Source: Algoriphagus aestuariicola (GTDB lineage Bacteria; Bacteroidota; Bacteroidia; Cytophagales; Cyclobacteriaceae). Taken from it: a stretch of DNA of 64,000 nt. Location of the stretch: contig NZ_JAFKCW010000003.1 in assembly GCF_017254835.1 (NCBI RefSeq), forward strand, positions 62,001-126,000. The letters run 5' to 3'. The translations under genes were made by a program, and so were the position numbers. This document shows, piece after piece, positions 45,202 through 54,533 of the stretch; positions within the stretch are counted from its first letter, which is position 1, and the number at the start of each line of letters is the position of its first letter. The notes under the pieces are model-generated. The model was not told where the DNA came from. It saw only the letters and a program-made list of their open reading frames with translations, and did no database searches.

Positions 45202-45416
45202 AATGGGTTGCTAGTGGTGTTGGTTAATTCCACATGGATCAAATGTTCCGCCAAGGGTAAATTTCAGCCAGAATGACTTGAAAAAAGTATGTTATTGATA
45301 AATAATGGAAATTTTGACAGAAGATAAAACTCAATTTTTCATTTTATCGAGCCATTATTTCCTCTGTCTAATTTTTTAATGGCGGCGAAATCCAAGGTTT
45401 TTGGAAACGCCCCGGA

Positions 45417-45445
45417 TAAAAAAAATCCCGCCTTTTCTGACGGGG
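45417..45445 (-). terminator. Terminator of the gene at 45452
   Basis: A 6-bp stem with one G-T pair (45427-45432 with 45439-45444) and a run of T on the minus strand. Confidence 0.6.
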
Positions 45446-45451
45446 TCTGGA

Positions 45452-45943
45452 TTAGTTTCCTTTGAGCAGTTCGCTGGCCGGAGGCGCCTTCTTGTTTACA
45501 CCGGAATTGTTATTGATAAACTCCGGAAAAAACAACTGGACATAGTAACCTTCTTGGGACACAAACAACTTGCTCATCCCGGAGACGACGTCATAAAGCG
45601 TTTCCTTGTCTTGCTGAGCCAACCAACCTTGATCCAAATCCCTAAACACCGTACTCAGAGGCGCATAACTCATGTCGTCTTTCTGAAGCTCCACTGGAAG
45701 CACCAATTTCCCGCTTTTCACAGTAGTCCTTCCCATAAAGCATTCGCTACTGCCTTGGTGGAGTATCGATATCACCACTTCATGTTGGCCATCCGTCACC
45801 GGTTTGGCTCCTTTGTTTACGAATGCGCTGTAATAATCAATGTAGCATCCTTTGACCCCCTTGAGGTGAAGAGACAAGCCTTCTTGAGAAAATGCCTGGT
45901 TCATGACGCCCAGAAACAAGAGCATACTAACTTTGATTTTCAT
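45452..45943 (-). CDS. Secreted protein of unknown function
   Basis: A 163-residue exported protein with a signal peptide (MKIKVSMLLFLGVMNQAFSQ). The mature part contains two cysteines (GCYIDYYSAF and SSECFMGR), which could form a disulfide, and no recognised domain. It lies between the bat operon and clpB on the same strand, with 137 bp to batD, and has its own terminator, so it is probably transcribed alone or as a tail of the bat unit. Confidence 0.7.
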   Translation of the reverse strand: MKIKVSMLLFLGVMNQAFSQEGLSLHLKGVKGCYIDYYSAFVNKGAKPVTDGQHEVVISILHQGSSECFMGRTTVKSGKLVLPVELQKDDMSYAPLSTVFRDLDQGWLAQQDKETLYDVVSGMSKLFVSQEGYYVQLFFPEFINNNSGVNKKAPPASELLKGN

Positions 45944-46080
45944 AAATATCTGACGATTAAAGCCGCGTTAGTTTCCAGTTTCAAAAACTTCAACACAAGA
46001 ATATTATTAAACCGTCGGCATTTTTGTGAGAAAAGTCAGTTGTAGGAAATTAAATAAGCCTGATCTATCCTTCTAAAACC

Positions 46081-47418
46081 TCAGGGGTTGATCCAAGTCA
46101 CGGGCGTGCTGGCTGCGGGCAAATCGGCAGTTAAATAATTTATTCGGGCTCGCGTCCAGTCATTTAGCAGATTCTTTTGCAAAACTGAAGCGGCAAGCTC
46201 GCCGGATCTTATTCCCTCGGCACAGGCATTCCTGAGCCCAGGGGGCCCATACCTGTCCACAAAGTGTGCTATTGTAGGTTCATCTAAATGCAACTCATCC
46301 AACCAATGATAGAGCGACCTCATGGTTGAAGACCCGCTTCCTTTAGAAAATTCATGCCTGAAAAGATCCCAATAATAGCGCTCAGAATTGAGATAGGCTT
46401 GGTGGTTTTTGTGATAGATTGCTAGGACTTTTCTGATGACGACTATCAGAAGACTGATTCCCACCACGCAAACGCCCATCAACAATGCGAATTGTTTCAA
46501 ACTCATACCAAGGATTGTCTTTGGCTTCTCAGCCGATTGCTCTTTGACAATCTCTTCCTGCTCACGCGCCAAAGAATCCCGAACACTTGCCAAAACACCC
46601 AAATCTGGATTTGGGGCGACCTGAACCGTGACTTCTTTCAAAGTGCGCTTGTACAGCTTCTTATGATTGGGATTATACCAGGTAAAAACCATCTCGGGGA
46701 TGATGACTTCTCCTTCCTTCTCGAAAAGGTAGCGCATCGTTTCCGTACGGGTGGCACTGATCGAGGTCTTGTCCTTGTTGTTATTGACCGCACTGCGGGA
46801 GGGGTACTCGCTGACACCGGACAGGCTGTCCCAGGCAATAGGAGGGATCAACTCGGAGACCGTTCCATAGGCCGTTCGGGAGATCTGCCGCTGTAAGACT
46901 TCACCGACTTTCACTTGCTTTGGATCAACATTCCAGTGATCGGTGACGCTGAGGCCGCTGGCTACCAGCCACTCCGCAGACGCAAAAGCCGCGGGGGCAG
47001 GCTTCACCTTGATGGTCTTTTCCTTGGTTTTTACGGTATGTTTCACCCCCTTGAAATCGCCTGGTGCCGGCGACTCCACCTCAATGTCCAGCACCGGAAA
47101 AGTCACATTTCCTACCTCGTAGGGGAACACGTGGTATATCTGCTCCACTCCTGCGTAGTTTTGTCCGTCCCTCTGAAAGGAAGTACTCACCGGGCGAAAA
47201 TACACCGAAAAGGCGCTTTTAACCTTGATATTACCCAGATCCAACCCAGTCGTAAACCAAGTGGAAGTATAGACTTTCACCGTTACTTCGACGGGCTCGC
47301 CTACATAGACCGAACTTTTGTCCAGCGTCACATCCTCCAAGATCGATTGGGAAAAAGAGGGGATCGAAAGCACCCACGCAAGTCCCAAGGCTATTACTAT
47401 CCTACCACTTCTTCCCAT
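46081..47418 (-). CDS. batD: BatD family protein
   Basis: The last gene of the Bat (Bacteroides aerotolerance) operon, 445 residues. It has a signal peptide (about 1-23), tandem BatD immunoglobulin-like domains (about 25-280, with VYVGEPVEVTVKVYTSTWF), one membrane segment near 305-325 and a cytoplasmic tail. BatD probably forms a periplasmic scaffold for the VWA proteins BatA and BatB. The start overlaps the batBC gene by 17 bp. Confidence 0.88.
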   Translation of the reverse strand: MGRSGRIVIALGLAWVLSIPSFSQSILEDVTLDKSSVYVGEPVEVTVKVYTSTWFTTGLDLGNIKVKSAFSVYFRPVSTSFQRDGQNYAGVEQIYHVFPYEVGNVTFPVLDIEVESPAPGDFKGVKHTVKTKEKTIKVKPAPAAFASAEWLVASGLSVTDHWNVDPKQVKVGEVLQRQISRTAYGTVSELIPPIAWDSLSGVSEYPSRSAVNNNKDKTSISATRTETMRYLFEKEGEVIIPEMVFTWYNPNHKKLYKRTLKEVTVQVAPNPDLGVLASVRDSLAREQEEIVKEQSAEKPKTILGMSLKQFALLMGVCVVGISLLIVVIRKVLAIYHKNHQAYLNSERYYWDLFRHEFSKGSGSSTMRSLYHWLDELHLDEPTIAHFVDRYGPPGLRNACAEGIRSGELAASVLQKNLLNDWTRARINYLTADLPAASTPVTWINP

Positions 47419-49129
47419 CTGCCTTCGGTTTTAGCTTGCTCTTTTTCACCTGATATTCAAACTTCTTTTGAAGAAACAGCGCCGGATCGTCGTCTACCTT
47501 GCGCATCAGCATCTTGTCAGACATAGGTTGCTTGGAGGCCGTGATGTCATCCGGCACCTCATCGAGCTCCTCACCCATGTGGATGTTAGAGGTCACGGTC
47601 TCTTCATTGCGCTCGGTTTCCATGTCTTTCTTCGTCGCCTCCTGCCCTCCTCCGCTTAAGTCCTCCATGCTGTCATTCTGCCTGTTCTTGGCTTGTTTTC
47701 CTTGGTCGCCATCGTTGGCTTCTTCCGCTTTTTCGGGAGTCATCCCACTCTCTCCGCGCGGCATTTGCTGAAGCTGTTGATTGGCCTGTTGCGCTGGCGA
47801 AAAATCAGGATCCAACTCTGCGGCATTCTGAAAAGCCAGCATCGCTGCCAGCGTGTCGCCGGATCGGAAATAAGCCAGTCCAAGATTGTAGGTTCCTTGG
47901 GCGGTAGTATCCTGCTGAAAGTCCTCGATTGCTTCGGCGTAATTGCCCGCTTTAAAGTTGGCCACGCCCTTTCGCATCGGATCGTCATATCGCTGCGCCG
48001 CTTGCGCAAAATCCCCCCGATCACTCAACTTCTGCCCCTGAAAGTCTGGCGTATACCATAGATTGGCAAACTTTGACCCATCGGTGCAGGACGAAAACAG
48101 GATCAGGACGAGCCCATACATCACCCATCCCCGGCGGAACCAAAGCAATAATAAGAACGCCATCGGAATCACCAACAGCAAGCCCATGTCCCGCCAGTCA
48201 TCGTCTTTCTCCTCTGGTTTTTCGGTAAACTTGAGATTGTCAGAGATCGATTTGCTGATCAAAGCCACATCGCTGTCATCCAGAGTCAAGTCGTGGACGG
48301 ACACCCGATCCAGCGAGGAAAGCTGGGAAAGAATCTGCCGGTCCAGCGAGGAATGAACCACATTTCCTTCGGAATCTTTAAAGAATGCCTTGGAATGCGG
48401 CATCGGCACGTCTGCCCCGGCATCGGTGCCCATCGGGAGGACTGCCACTTTCCCCGCATTTGCCTGCACAAACTGCTGAATCGCCTCAAACTCCGCTTCC
48501 CCCAAATCGTCGGAAAGAAGCAGGACCGTTCCAGGAGCCGTGGTCACGCTCATGACCGAGTCAGCCATGACAAAAGCATTCTCCAGATCCGAACCTGGAA
48601 AGGGCATCGTGCTGGGACTCAACCCGTCGATATGGCTGGTGATGATTTCATAGTCCCGCGTGAGTGGCACGATGGTGTGCGCAGTGCCCGCAAATCCAAC
48701 CAGCGCCACCCGCGCTTGGGGATTTTGCTTCAGCAGATCGCTGATCTTAAACTTGGCGCGCTCCAGCCTCGTGGGCTGGAGATCAGTGGCCATCATACTC
48801 TGAGAAAGGTCAAGCAGGATGACAACGGGAGTTTCCAGCTCCTGTCCCGGCACTTCCACTTTCTTCCAAGTGGGGCCCGCAAGCGCCAATACACCCAAAC
48901 TCAGCGCAAGCACCAACACCAGCTGCATCGCATACTTGGCCCCTTCGCTTCCTTTTTTGATCACATAAGGACGCAGATGCGGCGCAATGACTTTCTTCCA
49001 AGCCAAATCCTGCCGCATGCTGAGCAAGCCAATCAGCGGCAAGAGCAATACCGGCACGAGTAGCCAGAGAAACTTGGCCCGGAGGAAATGAAAGGCCTCC
49101 CAGTCAATTGGAAAAATCCCATCAAACAT
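47402..49129 (-). CDS. BatB-BatC fusion: VWA domain plus TPR
   Basis: A 575-residue protein joining two genes that are separate in many relatives. Two membrane segments near the front are followed by a von Willebrand A domain with MIDAS motif DLSQSMM, a further membrane segment near 310-330, a lipoprotein-like SSCTDG stretch, a TPR (about 365-440, with YNLGLAYFRSGDTLAAMLAFQNAAEL) and a charged, disordered tail. The internal SSC piece may be the remains of the BatC lipobox. It overlaps batA by 8 bp and batD by 17 bp. Confidence 0.88.
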   Translation of the reverse strand: MFDGIFPIDWEAFHFLRAKFLWLLVPVLLLPLIGLLSMRQDLAWKKVIAPHLRPYVIKKGSEGAKYAMQLVLVLALSLGVLALAGPTWKKVEVPGQELETPVVILLDLSQSMMATDLQPTRLERAKFKISDLLKQNPQARVALVGFAGTAHTIVPLTRDYEIITSHIDGLSPSTMPFPGSDLENAFVMADSVMSVTTAPGTVLLLSDDLGEAEFEAIQQFVQANAGKVAVLPMGTDAGADVPMPHSKAFFKDSEGNVVHSSLDRQILSQLSSLDRVSVHDLTLDDSDVALISKSISDNLKFTEKPEEKDDDWRDMGLLLVIPMAFLLLLWFRRGWVMYGLVLILFSSCTDGSKFANLWYTPDFQGQKLSDRGDFAQAAQRYDDPMRKGVANFKAGNYAEAIEDFQQDTTAQGTYNLGLAYFRSGDTLAAMLAFQNAAELDPDFSPAQQANQQLQQMPRGESGMTPEKAEEANDGDQGKQAKNRQNDSMEDLSGGGQEATKKDMETERNEETVTSNIHMGEELDEVPDDITASKQPMSDKMLMRKVDDDPALFLQKKFEYQVKKSKLKPKADGKKW

Positions 49130-50129
49130 ACGCGCCCTCCTTTCTACTCGCTTTTTTGAAAAGCTGAACTATCGAACCCACAAAGGCACTAAAAATCAAC
49201 AAACCCAAGGCCGCACTAAGCGGATAATAATAGAGTAAGGTCACCGGTCGGTTTTCCATCTCTTCGTATTCTATCGGCTCCAGTTTGTTCACTTCATCAT
49301 AGATCTCCGCGAGTCTGCTTTCATCTTTTGCCAGGAAATACTGGCCATTGGTCATCTCGGCAATGTCCTGAAGCGTGCCCTCATCCAGGTCGCTTCCGCT
49401 TTTCCCCGGATCGCCAATGCCGATGGTATAGATCAGGATGGAGTCCTTTGCCGCCAGATCTGCGGCGTCGAGCGGCAGCACATCGTCGCCCGAATCGATC
49501 CCATCAGTCAGTAACAGCATAACCTTGGTCTCGATGGTATCTTTTTCAAACATGGCCACGCCCTTGGCGATCGCCTTGCCGAGATGGGTCATCTGTCCAG
49601 CCATCCCCACATCCGCCTCATCCAGCATCTGAGCTACGGTTTGTAGGTCGGGGGTAAATGGCGCCTGCACATAAGCATTGGTGCCAAAGAAGATCAAGCC
49701 CATCCGGTCCCCCTTTCGCTTCTCAATGAACTCGCGCATCACTTCCTTCACCGCATCCCATCTTCTGGCTTTGTCCCCATCGATCACCCAGTCATTCTGG
49801 GCCATGCTAAAGGAAATATCCGCTGCGATCAGAAAATTTCGGGAAGTCTTGACCTTCATCTCGGGCTTGCCGACTAGCTGTGGGGACGAAAGTGCAGCGA
49901 GAAGCAAAGCCCAGCTCAACATCAAGACCAGCCATTCGAAAAAATTCCTCCGCTTGACCAATGCCGATTTCCTGGGTTTTTGACCGGTATAAGTCAAGGC
50001 CTTATCATACGTTGGCAGCGTAATCGACGCACTTTTCATCCGCAAAGGAGGGAGCAACAGATAGATTAGCAGCGGCAAAGGCAGCAGCCAAAACACCCAC
50101 AGGTACGCTATTTCAAAGTTTGCCGGCAT
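49122..50129 (-). CDS. batA: BatA: VWA-domain membrane protein
   Basis: A 335-residue protein with two N-terminal membrane segments (about 8-26 and 62-82), a VWA domain with intact MIDAS motif DISFS and TDGIDSGDD, and a C-terminal membrane segment near 305-325. It is a member of the aerotolerance operon. It overlaps the DUF4381 gene by 17 bp and batBC by 8 bp, so the unit is translated as a string. Confidence 0.92.
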   Translation of the reverse strand: MPANFEIAYLWVFWLLPLPLLIYLLLPPLRMKSASITLPTYDKALTYTGQKPRKSALVKRRNFFEWLVLMLSWALLLAALSSPQLVGKPEMKVKTSRNFLIAADISFSMAQNDWVIDGDKARRWDAVKEVMREFIEKRKGDRMGLIFFGTNAYVQAPFTPDLQTVAQMLDEADVGMAGQMTHLGKAIAKGVAMFEKDTIETKVMLLLTDGIDSGDDVLPLDAADLAAKDSILIYTIGIGDPGKSGSDLDEGTLQDIAEMTNGQYFLAKDESRLAEIYDEVNKLEPIEYEEMENRPVTLLYYYPLSAALGLLIFSAFVGSIVQLFKKASRKEGAYV

Positions 50130-50613
50130 GCGTTTTCACCCATTGTTTAGCGTTGGAGATGATAGCCTGACGCGCTTCCGATGGCAAGGCTTGGTTTTGA
50201 TAGATGGCCAACTGAATCTGCTGGTCCTGGCCGAGCATTTTCACATTCTTGCCGCTAGATTCCAGGAATTTCAGCCATTCGGTCCCGGAGAGTCTTCCGA
50301 CTTTTTCACGCCCAAATGCGTGGATGGCGGTACGCTTCAGCACCACAAAGATTTCCATGGTCTCGCCTTGTCCGATCGAATCCAAACTCTTAAGCGCCTC
50401 CCTTCGGTAGGCATTTCGCCGATAGTACCGATACCAAAAAAAGGCAGCGACCAACAATCCCAGCAAGATCAGGCCGCCAAGGATCGGCCAGCCAACCGTC
50501 TCAAAAGAAAACTTGACCGGATCAGGCTCGTAGAGCTTGCCCATCTCAAACTGGGCGAGTGGATTTGCTGTCGTATCCGCTTGGGCTGCTATGCTGTCTT
50601 GCAGGTGGATCAT
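50113..50613 (-). CDS. DUF4381-type membrane protein
   Basis: A 166-residue protein with one membrane segment at about 42-62 (GGLILLGLLVAAFFWYRYY) and a cytoplasmic domain with FGREKVGRLSGTEWLKFL. It lies between the DUF58 gene and batA as in other moxR-bat operons, where DUF4381 proteins are regular members. Its role is structural or regulatory but not proven. The start overlaps DUF58 by 4 bp. Confidence 0.85.
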   Translation of the reverse strand: MIHLQDSIAAQADTTANPLAQFEMGKLYEPDPVKFSFETVGWPILGGLILLGLLVAAFFWYRYYRRNAYRREALKSLDSIGQGETMEIFVVLKRTAIHAFGREKVGRLSGTEWLKFLESSGKNVKMLGQDQQIQLAIYQNQALPSEARQAIISNAKQWVKTHAGKL

Positions 50614-51545
50614 TTTGTCGGTTTTTTAAAAAGATCCTTGATCTGATCTTCGATAGGCTGGACGGTGTCCACCTGAAATATCGGGATCCGATGCTTTTTC
50701 AGCTTCACCTGAAAATTCCTGAAATCGGCATCGAAGCCTTCTTCGAATTTTAGTCGAAGGCTCTGTTCTTTGCCATCCACGGCGACCTGCGTCTGTTCGT
50801 CACCCGCCACAAACTTAACAGCCGCGATATCCCGCTCGAAGGGATCACTCACTTTGGCCAAGACCACATCGTTGTGCTGGGACAGGATGCTGATAGACTT
50901 CAGGACGTTCGCAGAATAGCGGTGAAAGTCACTGATGATAATGATCATGAAATCGTGTGTGACGATGTTTTGAGTCTTGGCGGTGACCTCCTTGAGCAAG
51001 TCGTCAAAGCTCCCCGGCTTGCTGTTCACGAGTTCATGGTTTCGCTTCACGATGTTTTCAAAAAAACGGAGGATATTCCTTCGGTCTCTCTTGGGAAAAA
51101 CGATGTCAATGCCCTGATCCGCGAAGACGATCCCACCGACCCGATCTCCCTCTTTCAATATCTTAAACGCGGCCAAGGCAGCCAGTTCGGCTGCAACGAC
51201 GGATTTGGTTTTTTTTTGAGAACCGAAAAACATCGATTGGGACTGATCGACCAGAATCAAGGCAGGCTTTTCCTTTTCCTCACTGAACACCCGCGTATGG
51301 GTTTCCTTGGTGCGGGCGGTGACCTTCCAGTCGATATTCCGAATATCATCGCCCTTCACATATTGGCGAACTTCCTCGAAATCCAATCCCCGACCGCGAA
51401 GTTTGGAAGCATGCTTACCCCCCAAGATGCTTTTGACCTTCTGCTTTCTGTCCAAAAGATTAAAGTGATGCGCATAGCGCTCCATACCCAAAAGATCCTT
51501 GAGAGAACAAAAAATATCGGCAGGAAAGGTAGTCTCTTTGGCCAT
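50610..51545 (-). CDS. DUF58 domain protein of the Bat operon
   Basis: A 311-residue cytoplasmic protein with a DUF58 motif (LRGRGLDFEEVRQYVKGDDIRNIDW) and a degenerate VWA-like core (ILVDQSQSMFFG). Such proteins are partners of MoxR-family ATPases. No membrane segment is seen. It lies 12 bp after moxR and overlaps the next gene, which fits a stoichiometric complex. Confidence 0.9.
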   Translation of the reverse strand: MAKETTFPADIFCSLKDLLGMERYAHHFNLLDRKQKVKSILGGKHASKLRGRGLDFEEVRQYVKGDDIRNIDWKVTARTKETHTRVFSEEKEKPALILVDQSQSMFFGSQKKTKSVVAAELAALAAFKILKEGDRVGGIVFADQGIDIVFPKRDRRNILRFFENIVKRNHELVNSKPGSFDDLLKEVTAKTQNIVTHDFMIIIISDFHRYSANVLKSISILSQHNDVVLAKVSDPFERDIAAVKFVAGDEQTQVAVDGKEQSLRLKFEEGFDADFRNFQVKLKKHRIPIFQVDTVQPIEDQIKDLFKKPTK

Positions 51546-51557
51546 ACAAAAGTGAAT

Positions 51558-52532
51558 TTAGGCCACCACTGCAACCTGTTTGAGGATTTCCTCCAGCACC
51601 TGGTCGGGAGTAACTCCCTCGGCGTTGGCCTCGTAGCTGAGGATCAGTCGATGGCGTAGGCAGTCATGGACGACGGCACGCACATTTTCAGGAGTGACAA
51701 AGTCACTGCCGGCCATCCACGCGTGCGTTCTGGAAGCTCGATCCAAGGCGATACTTCCTCTGGGACTAGCGCCAAAATCCAACCAGCCGTCCAGTTCTTC
51801 ACTGTATTTTTTGGGATAGCGCGTGGCCGAGATGAGGTCCACGATGTACTTCTCCATCGCCTCAGAGATCTTTACTTGGGCGATTTCTTTTCGGGCATCG
51901 AAGATCACCTGGGGAGAGAGCTTTTCTTTTTTCTCGCCTTTTGGGGCACTTTGTTCATTTCTGTTGAGTCGCAGGATCGCCAACTCGGACGCATCGTCGG
52001 GATAGCTGATCACCACGTGCATGAGAAAACGGTCCATCTGGGCCTCAGGCAGGGGATAGGTACCTTCCTGCTCTACGGGGTTTTGCGTAGCCATGACCAT
52101 AAAGAGCGGCTCCATCTTGTAAGTCTTGCCCGCGACGGACACTTGTCGCTCTTCCATCGCCTCCAGCAAAGCCGACTGTACTTTTGCCGGAGCACGGTTG
52201 ATTTCATCCGCTAGGATCAGATTGCTGAAGATGGGACCTTGTTGGAAGACAAACTTTTCTTTCAGCTCGGGCTGGTAGATCTCCGTACCTGTCACATCCG
52301 AGGGCAGCAGATCCGGCGTAAACTGAATTCTGCTCAAGCCGCAGTCCAGTTCGCTCGCCAAGGTCTTGATCGCTCGGGTCTTGGCCAGTCCGGGCAGCCC
52401 TTCCAGCAGCATATTGCCGTCGGCGAGCAATACCAAAATCAGGCGGTCGATCAGGTCTGTCTGGCCGATGATGGAGGCCGACATCCTCTTTTTAAGCTCC
52501 TGGATAGATTCTTGTGCAGTCATACTGGTCAT
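51558..52532 (-). CDS. MoxR family AAA+ ATPase
   Basis: A chaperone-like ATPase of 324 residues. Walker A GLPGLAKT at 45-52 and Walker B ILADEINRAPAKVQSALLEA with sensor VMATQNPVEQEGTYPLPEAQ are all typical of MoxR. It probably remodels or loads metal into the VWA proteins encoded downstream. It is the first gene of the moxR-DUF58-DUF4381-batA-batBC-batD operon. A second in-frame ATG three codons later is an equal start. Confidence 0.94.
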   Translation of the reverse strand: MTSMTAQESIQELKKRMSASIIGQTDLIDRLILVLLADGNMLLEGLPGLAKTRAIKTLASELDCGLSRIQFTPDLLPSDVTGTEIYQPELKEKFVFQQGPIFSNLILADEINRAPAKVQSALLEAMEERQVSVAGKTYKMEPLFMVMATQNPVEQEGTYPLPEAQMDRFLMHVVISYPDDASELAILRLNRNEQSAPKGEKKEKLSPQVIFDARKEIAQVKISEAMEKYIVDLISATRYPKKYSEELDGWLDFGASPRGSIALDRASRTHAWMAGSDFVTPENVRAVVHDCLRHRLILSYEANAEGVTPDQVLEEILKQVAVVA

Positions 52533-52693
52533 GATAAAATGATTTTCCGCAATGTTCCCAGTAAGGTTATTCAGCTCGAATGGACGGAAGAAATAAGCAG
52601 TTTCACTCTCGGCTTACCATCAATTACTGAGCTTTTGAAGTCCCATCGTTAGCAAAGCGAATAGAAATATTTCAAAAAATTAAATAAATAGGT

Positions 52694-52730
52694 AAAAAAA
52701 AGGTCACCCTAACAAATAGGGCAACCTTTT
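52694..52730 (-). terminator. Terminator of the first sulfatase gene
   Basis: Stem of 52698-52710 with 52718-52730 (core AAAAGGT and CCCT blocks, two mismatches) and a T run on the minus strand. Confidence 0.65.
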
Positions 52731-52743
52731 ATCAATAGTTATT

Positions 52744-54264
52744 TTAGTTTTTAGGAGGTGCTGACATTTGCTGCACGACCTTATCAATTGAAAGAGAAGA
52801 CCCTGTCTGAGGTGGGAAATCCTTAAAAGTAGCTAAGAAATTGGCGGCAAACTGTTGAGCAGGAACAAACAACCACATATTGTCCCCATACCATCTGGTA
52901 TACATTCCAGATTCCCATGAAACCTCATAGGGATCGGCTCTCAAATTGATTGCCAGCGGCCAGCTCGGAGATTTACGGTAAGCGGTATTGATCGCTCCGT
53001 CCATGATTGCAAAGTGAAGCTTCCAATCCTGATATCTGATTGCATTGAGATTTGCGCTCGCGTCAAAATAGAAAATTTCCTTTCTCGGAGACTCCTTCAC
53101 TTCTCCCTTAAAATATGGCAGCATATTGTAGCCATCTAGGTGTTGCTTGAAGGTTTTTCCATTTGCTTGATATCCATTCAGTACTTTTTCCTTGATATTC
53201 GGCTCTCCCGCAGCAGCCACCAAAGTAGGCATCATGTCTTCATGAGAGAAAATATCATTGTAAACCGTTCCCGGTTTGATCACACCTGGCCATCTAATCG
53301 CGGCAGGTACACGGAATCCACCTTCCCAAGTAGTACCCTTTTCTCCTCTAAAAGGTGAGTTACCACCATCAGGCCAAGAGAATTTCTCAGCACCATTGTC
53401 GGTAGAGTACATCACAATGGTATTATCTGCTATCCCCAGCTCATCAAGCAAGTCAAGAAGTCGTCCAACAGCCAGATCATGCTCTACCATCGCATCGGGA
53501 TAAAGTCCAATTCCAGTCACCCCATCACTTTCAGGTTTCAAGTGAGTCCATACGTGACATCTCGTAGAACTCATCCAAACGAAGAAGGGTTTTCCATCCG
53601 CATGGGCTTTCTTGATAAATTCAACAGCAGCATTTTCAAACTCGTCGTCGACAGTTTCCATCCGTTTGGCGGTCAGGGGTCCTGTATCCTGAATGTTGCC
53701 GTCGGCAGTACTACGGATCACCCCACGAGGACCAAATTTCTTACGAAACTCAGGGTCTTTCGGGTAGTAGTATCCTTCCGGCTCTTCCTCTGCATTCAAG
53801 TGATAGAGATTACCGAAGAATTCATCGAATCCATGATTGGTAGGTAAATGTTCATCCTGGTCTCCCAAGTGGTTTTTACCAAACTGACCTGTCGCATAGC
53901 CTTGAGGCTTCAGCAAGTCTGCAATGGTAGGCTGGGTTTCTTTAATCCCATGCTTGGAACCTGGCATACCAATGGTCAATAGGCCTGTTCTGAACGGATG
54001 CTGGCCTAGGATAAAGGCTGCACGTCCCGCTGTACAGGACTGCTGTCCATACCAGTCGGTAAATACCGCCCCTTCCTTGGCTATACGGTCAATGTTGGGA
54101 GTTTTATATCCCATAAGACCATTATTATTGAAACTAACATTGGACCAACCAATGTCATCTCCCCAGATGACCAGGATGTTTGGCTTGTCCTGCGCCTGTG
54201 CCACAAGCGAAGTGAGCAGGAGCAGTAGAATTGCGGCTTTAAAAAGGGAAAATCTGTGCTTCAT
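52744..54264 (-). CDS. Secreted S1-family sulfatase
   Basis: Hydrolyses a sulfate ester outside the cytoplasm. The 506-residue protein has a signal peptide (about 1-24, ending AQAQ) and the core motif SCTAGRAAF with Cys77 as the formylglycine precursor. This C-x-A-x-R form is matured by a radical-SAM enzyme, which is not in the window. The metal site PNILVIWGDDIGW and late KNHLGDQDEHLPTNHGFDE are typical of arylsulfatases. It is a close paralogue of the next gene and could be co-regulated. The sulfated substrate cannot be told. Confidence 0.93.
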   Translation of the reverse strand: MKHRFSLFKAAILLLLLTSLVAQAQDKPNILVIWGDDIGWSNVSFNNNGLMGYKTPNIDRIAKEGAVFTDWYGQQSCTAGRAAFILGQHPFRTGLLTIGMPGSKHGIKETQPTIADLLKPQGYATGQFGKNHLGDQDEHLPTNHGFDEFFGNLYHLNAEEEPEGYYYPKDPEFRKKFGPRGVIRSTADGNIQDTGPLTAKRMETVDDEFENAAVEFIKKAHADGKPFFVWMSSTRCHVWTHLKPESDGVTGIGLYPDAMVEHDLAVGRLLDLLDELGIADNTIVMYSTDNGAEKFSWPDGGNSPFRGEKGTTWEGGFRVPAAIRWPGVIKPGTVYNDIFSHEDMMPTLVAAAGEPNIKEKVLNGYQANGKTFKQHLDGYNMLPYFKGEVKESPRKEIFYFDASANLNAIRYQDWKLHFAIMDGAINTAYRKSPSWPLAINLRADPYEVSWESGMYTRWYGDNMWLFVPAQQFAANFLATFKDFPPQTGSSLSIDKVVQQMSAPPKN

Positions 54265-54467
54265 AGTATTTGAATTAAAAGTGTCCTAGAAAAAACAGCT
54301 TCAAGAGTGTGCAATGACCTGAGCTGGCAGGTAAAAGTTAGAATTAATTCTCCAAATATTCCAATAGACTTAGCCGAAACTTATTTCTTGATTAAATTTT
54401 AACAAATCTCTTATAAGCAGTAACAAAGAAATTAGCGAGTTTTCTTTCATCGTGATCAGAACGCATC

Positions 54468-54503
54468 AAAAAAAGCAGGCTCATTTTACAAATGGCCTGC
54501 CTC
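54468..54503 (-). terminator. Terminator of the second sulfatase gene
   Basis: GCAGGC near 54475-54480 pairs with GCCTGC near 54495-54500, extended inward by CATTT/AAATG, with a T run on the minus strand. Confidence 0.75.
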
Positions 54504-54533
54504 TTTCAAAATCACTCTATTTTAAAACTAAGA

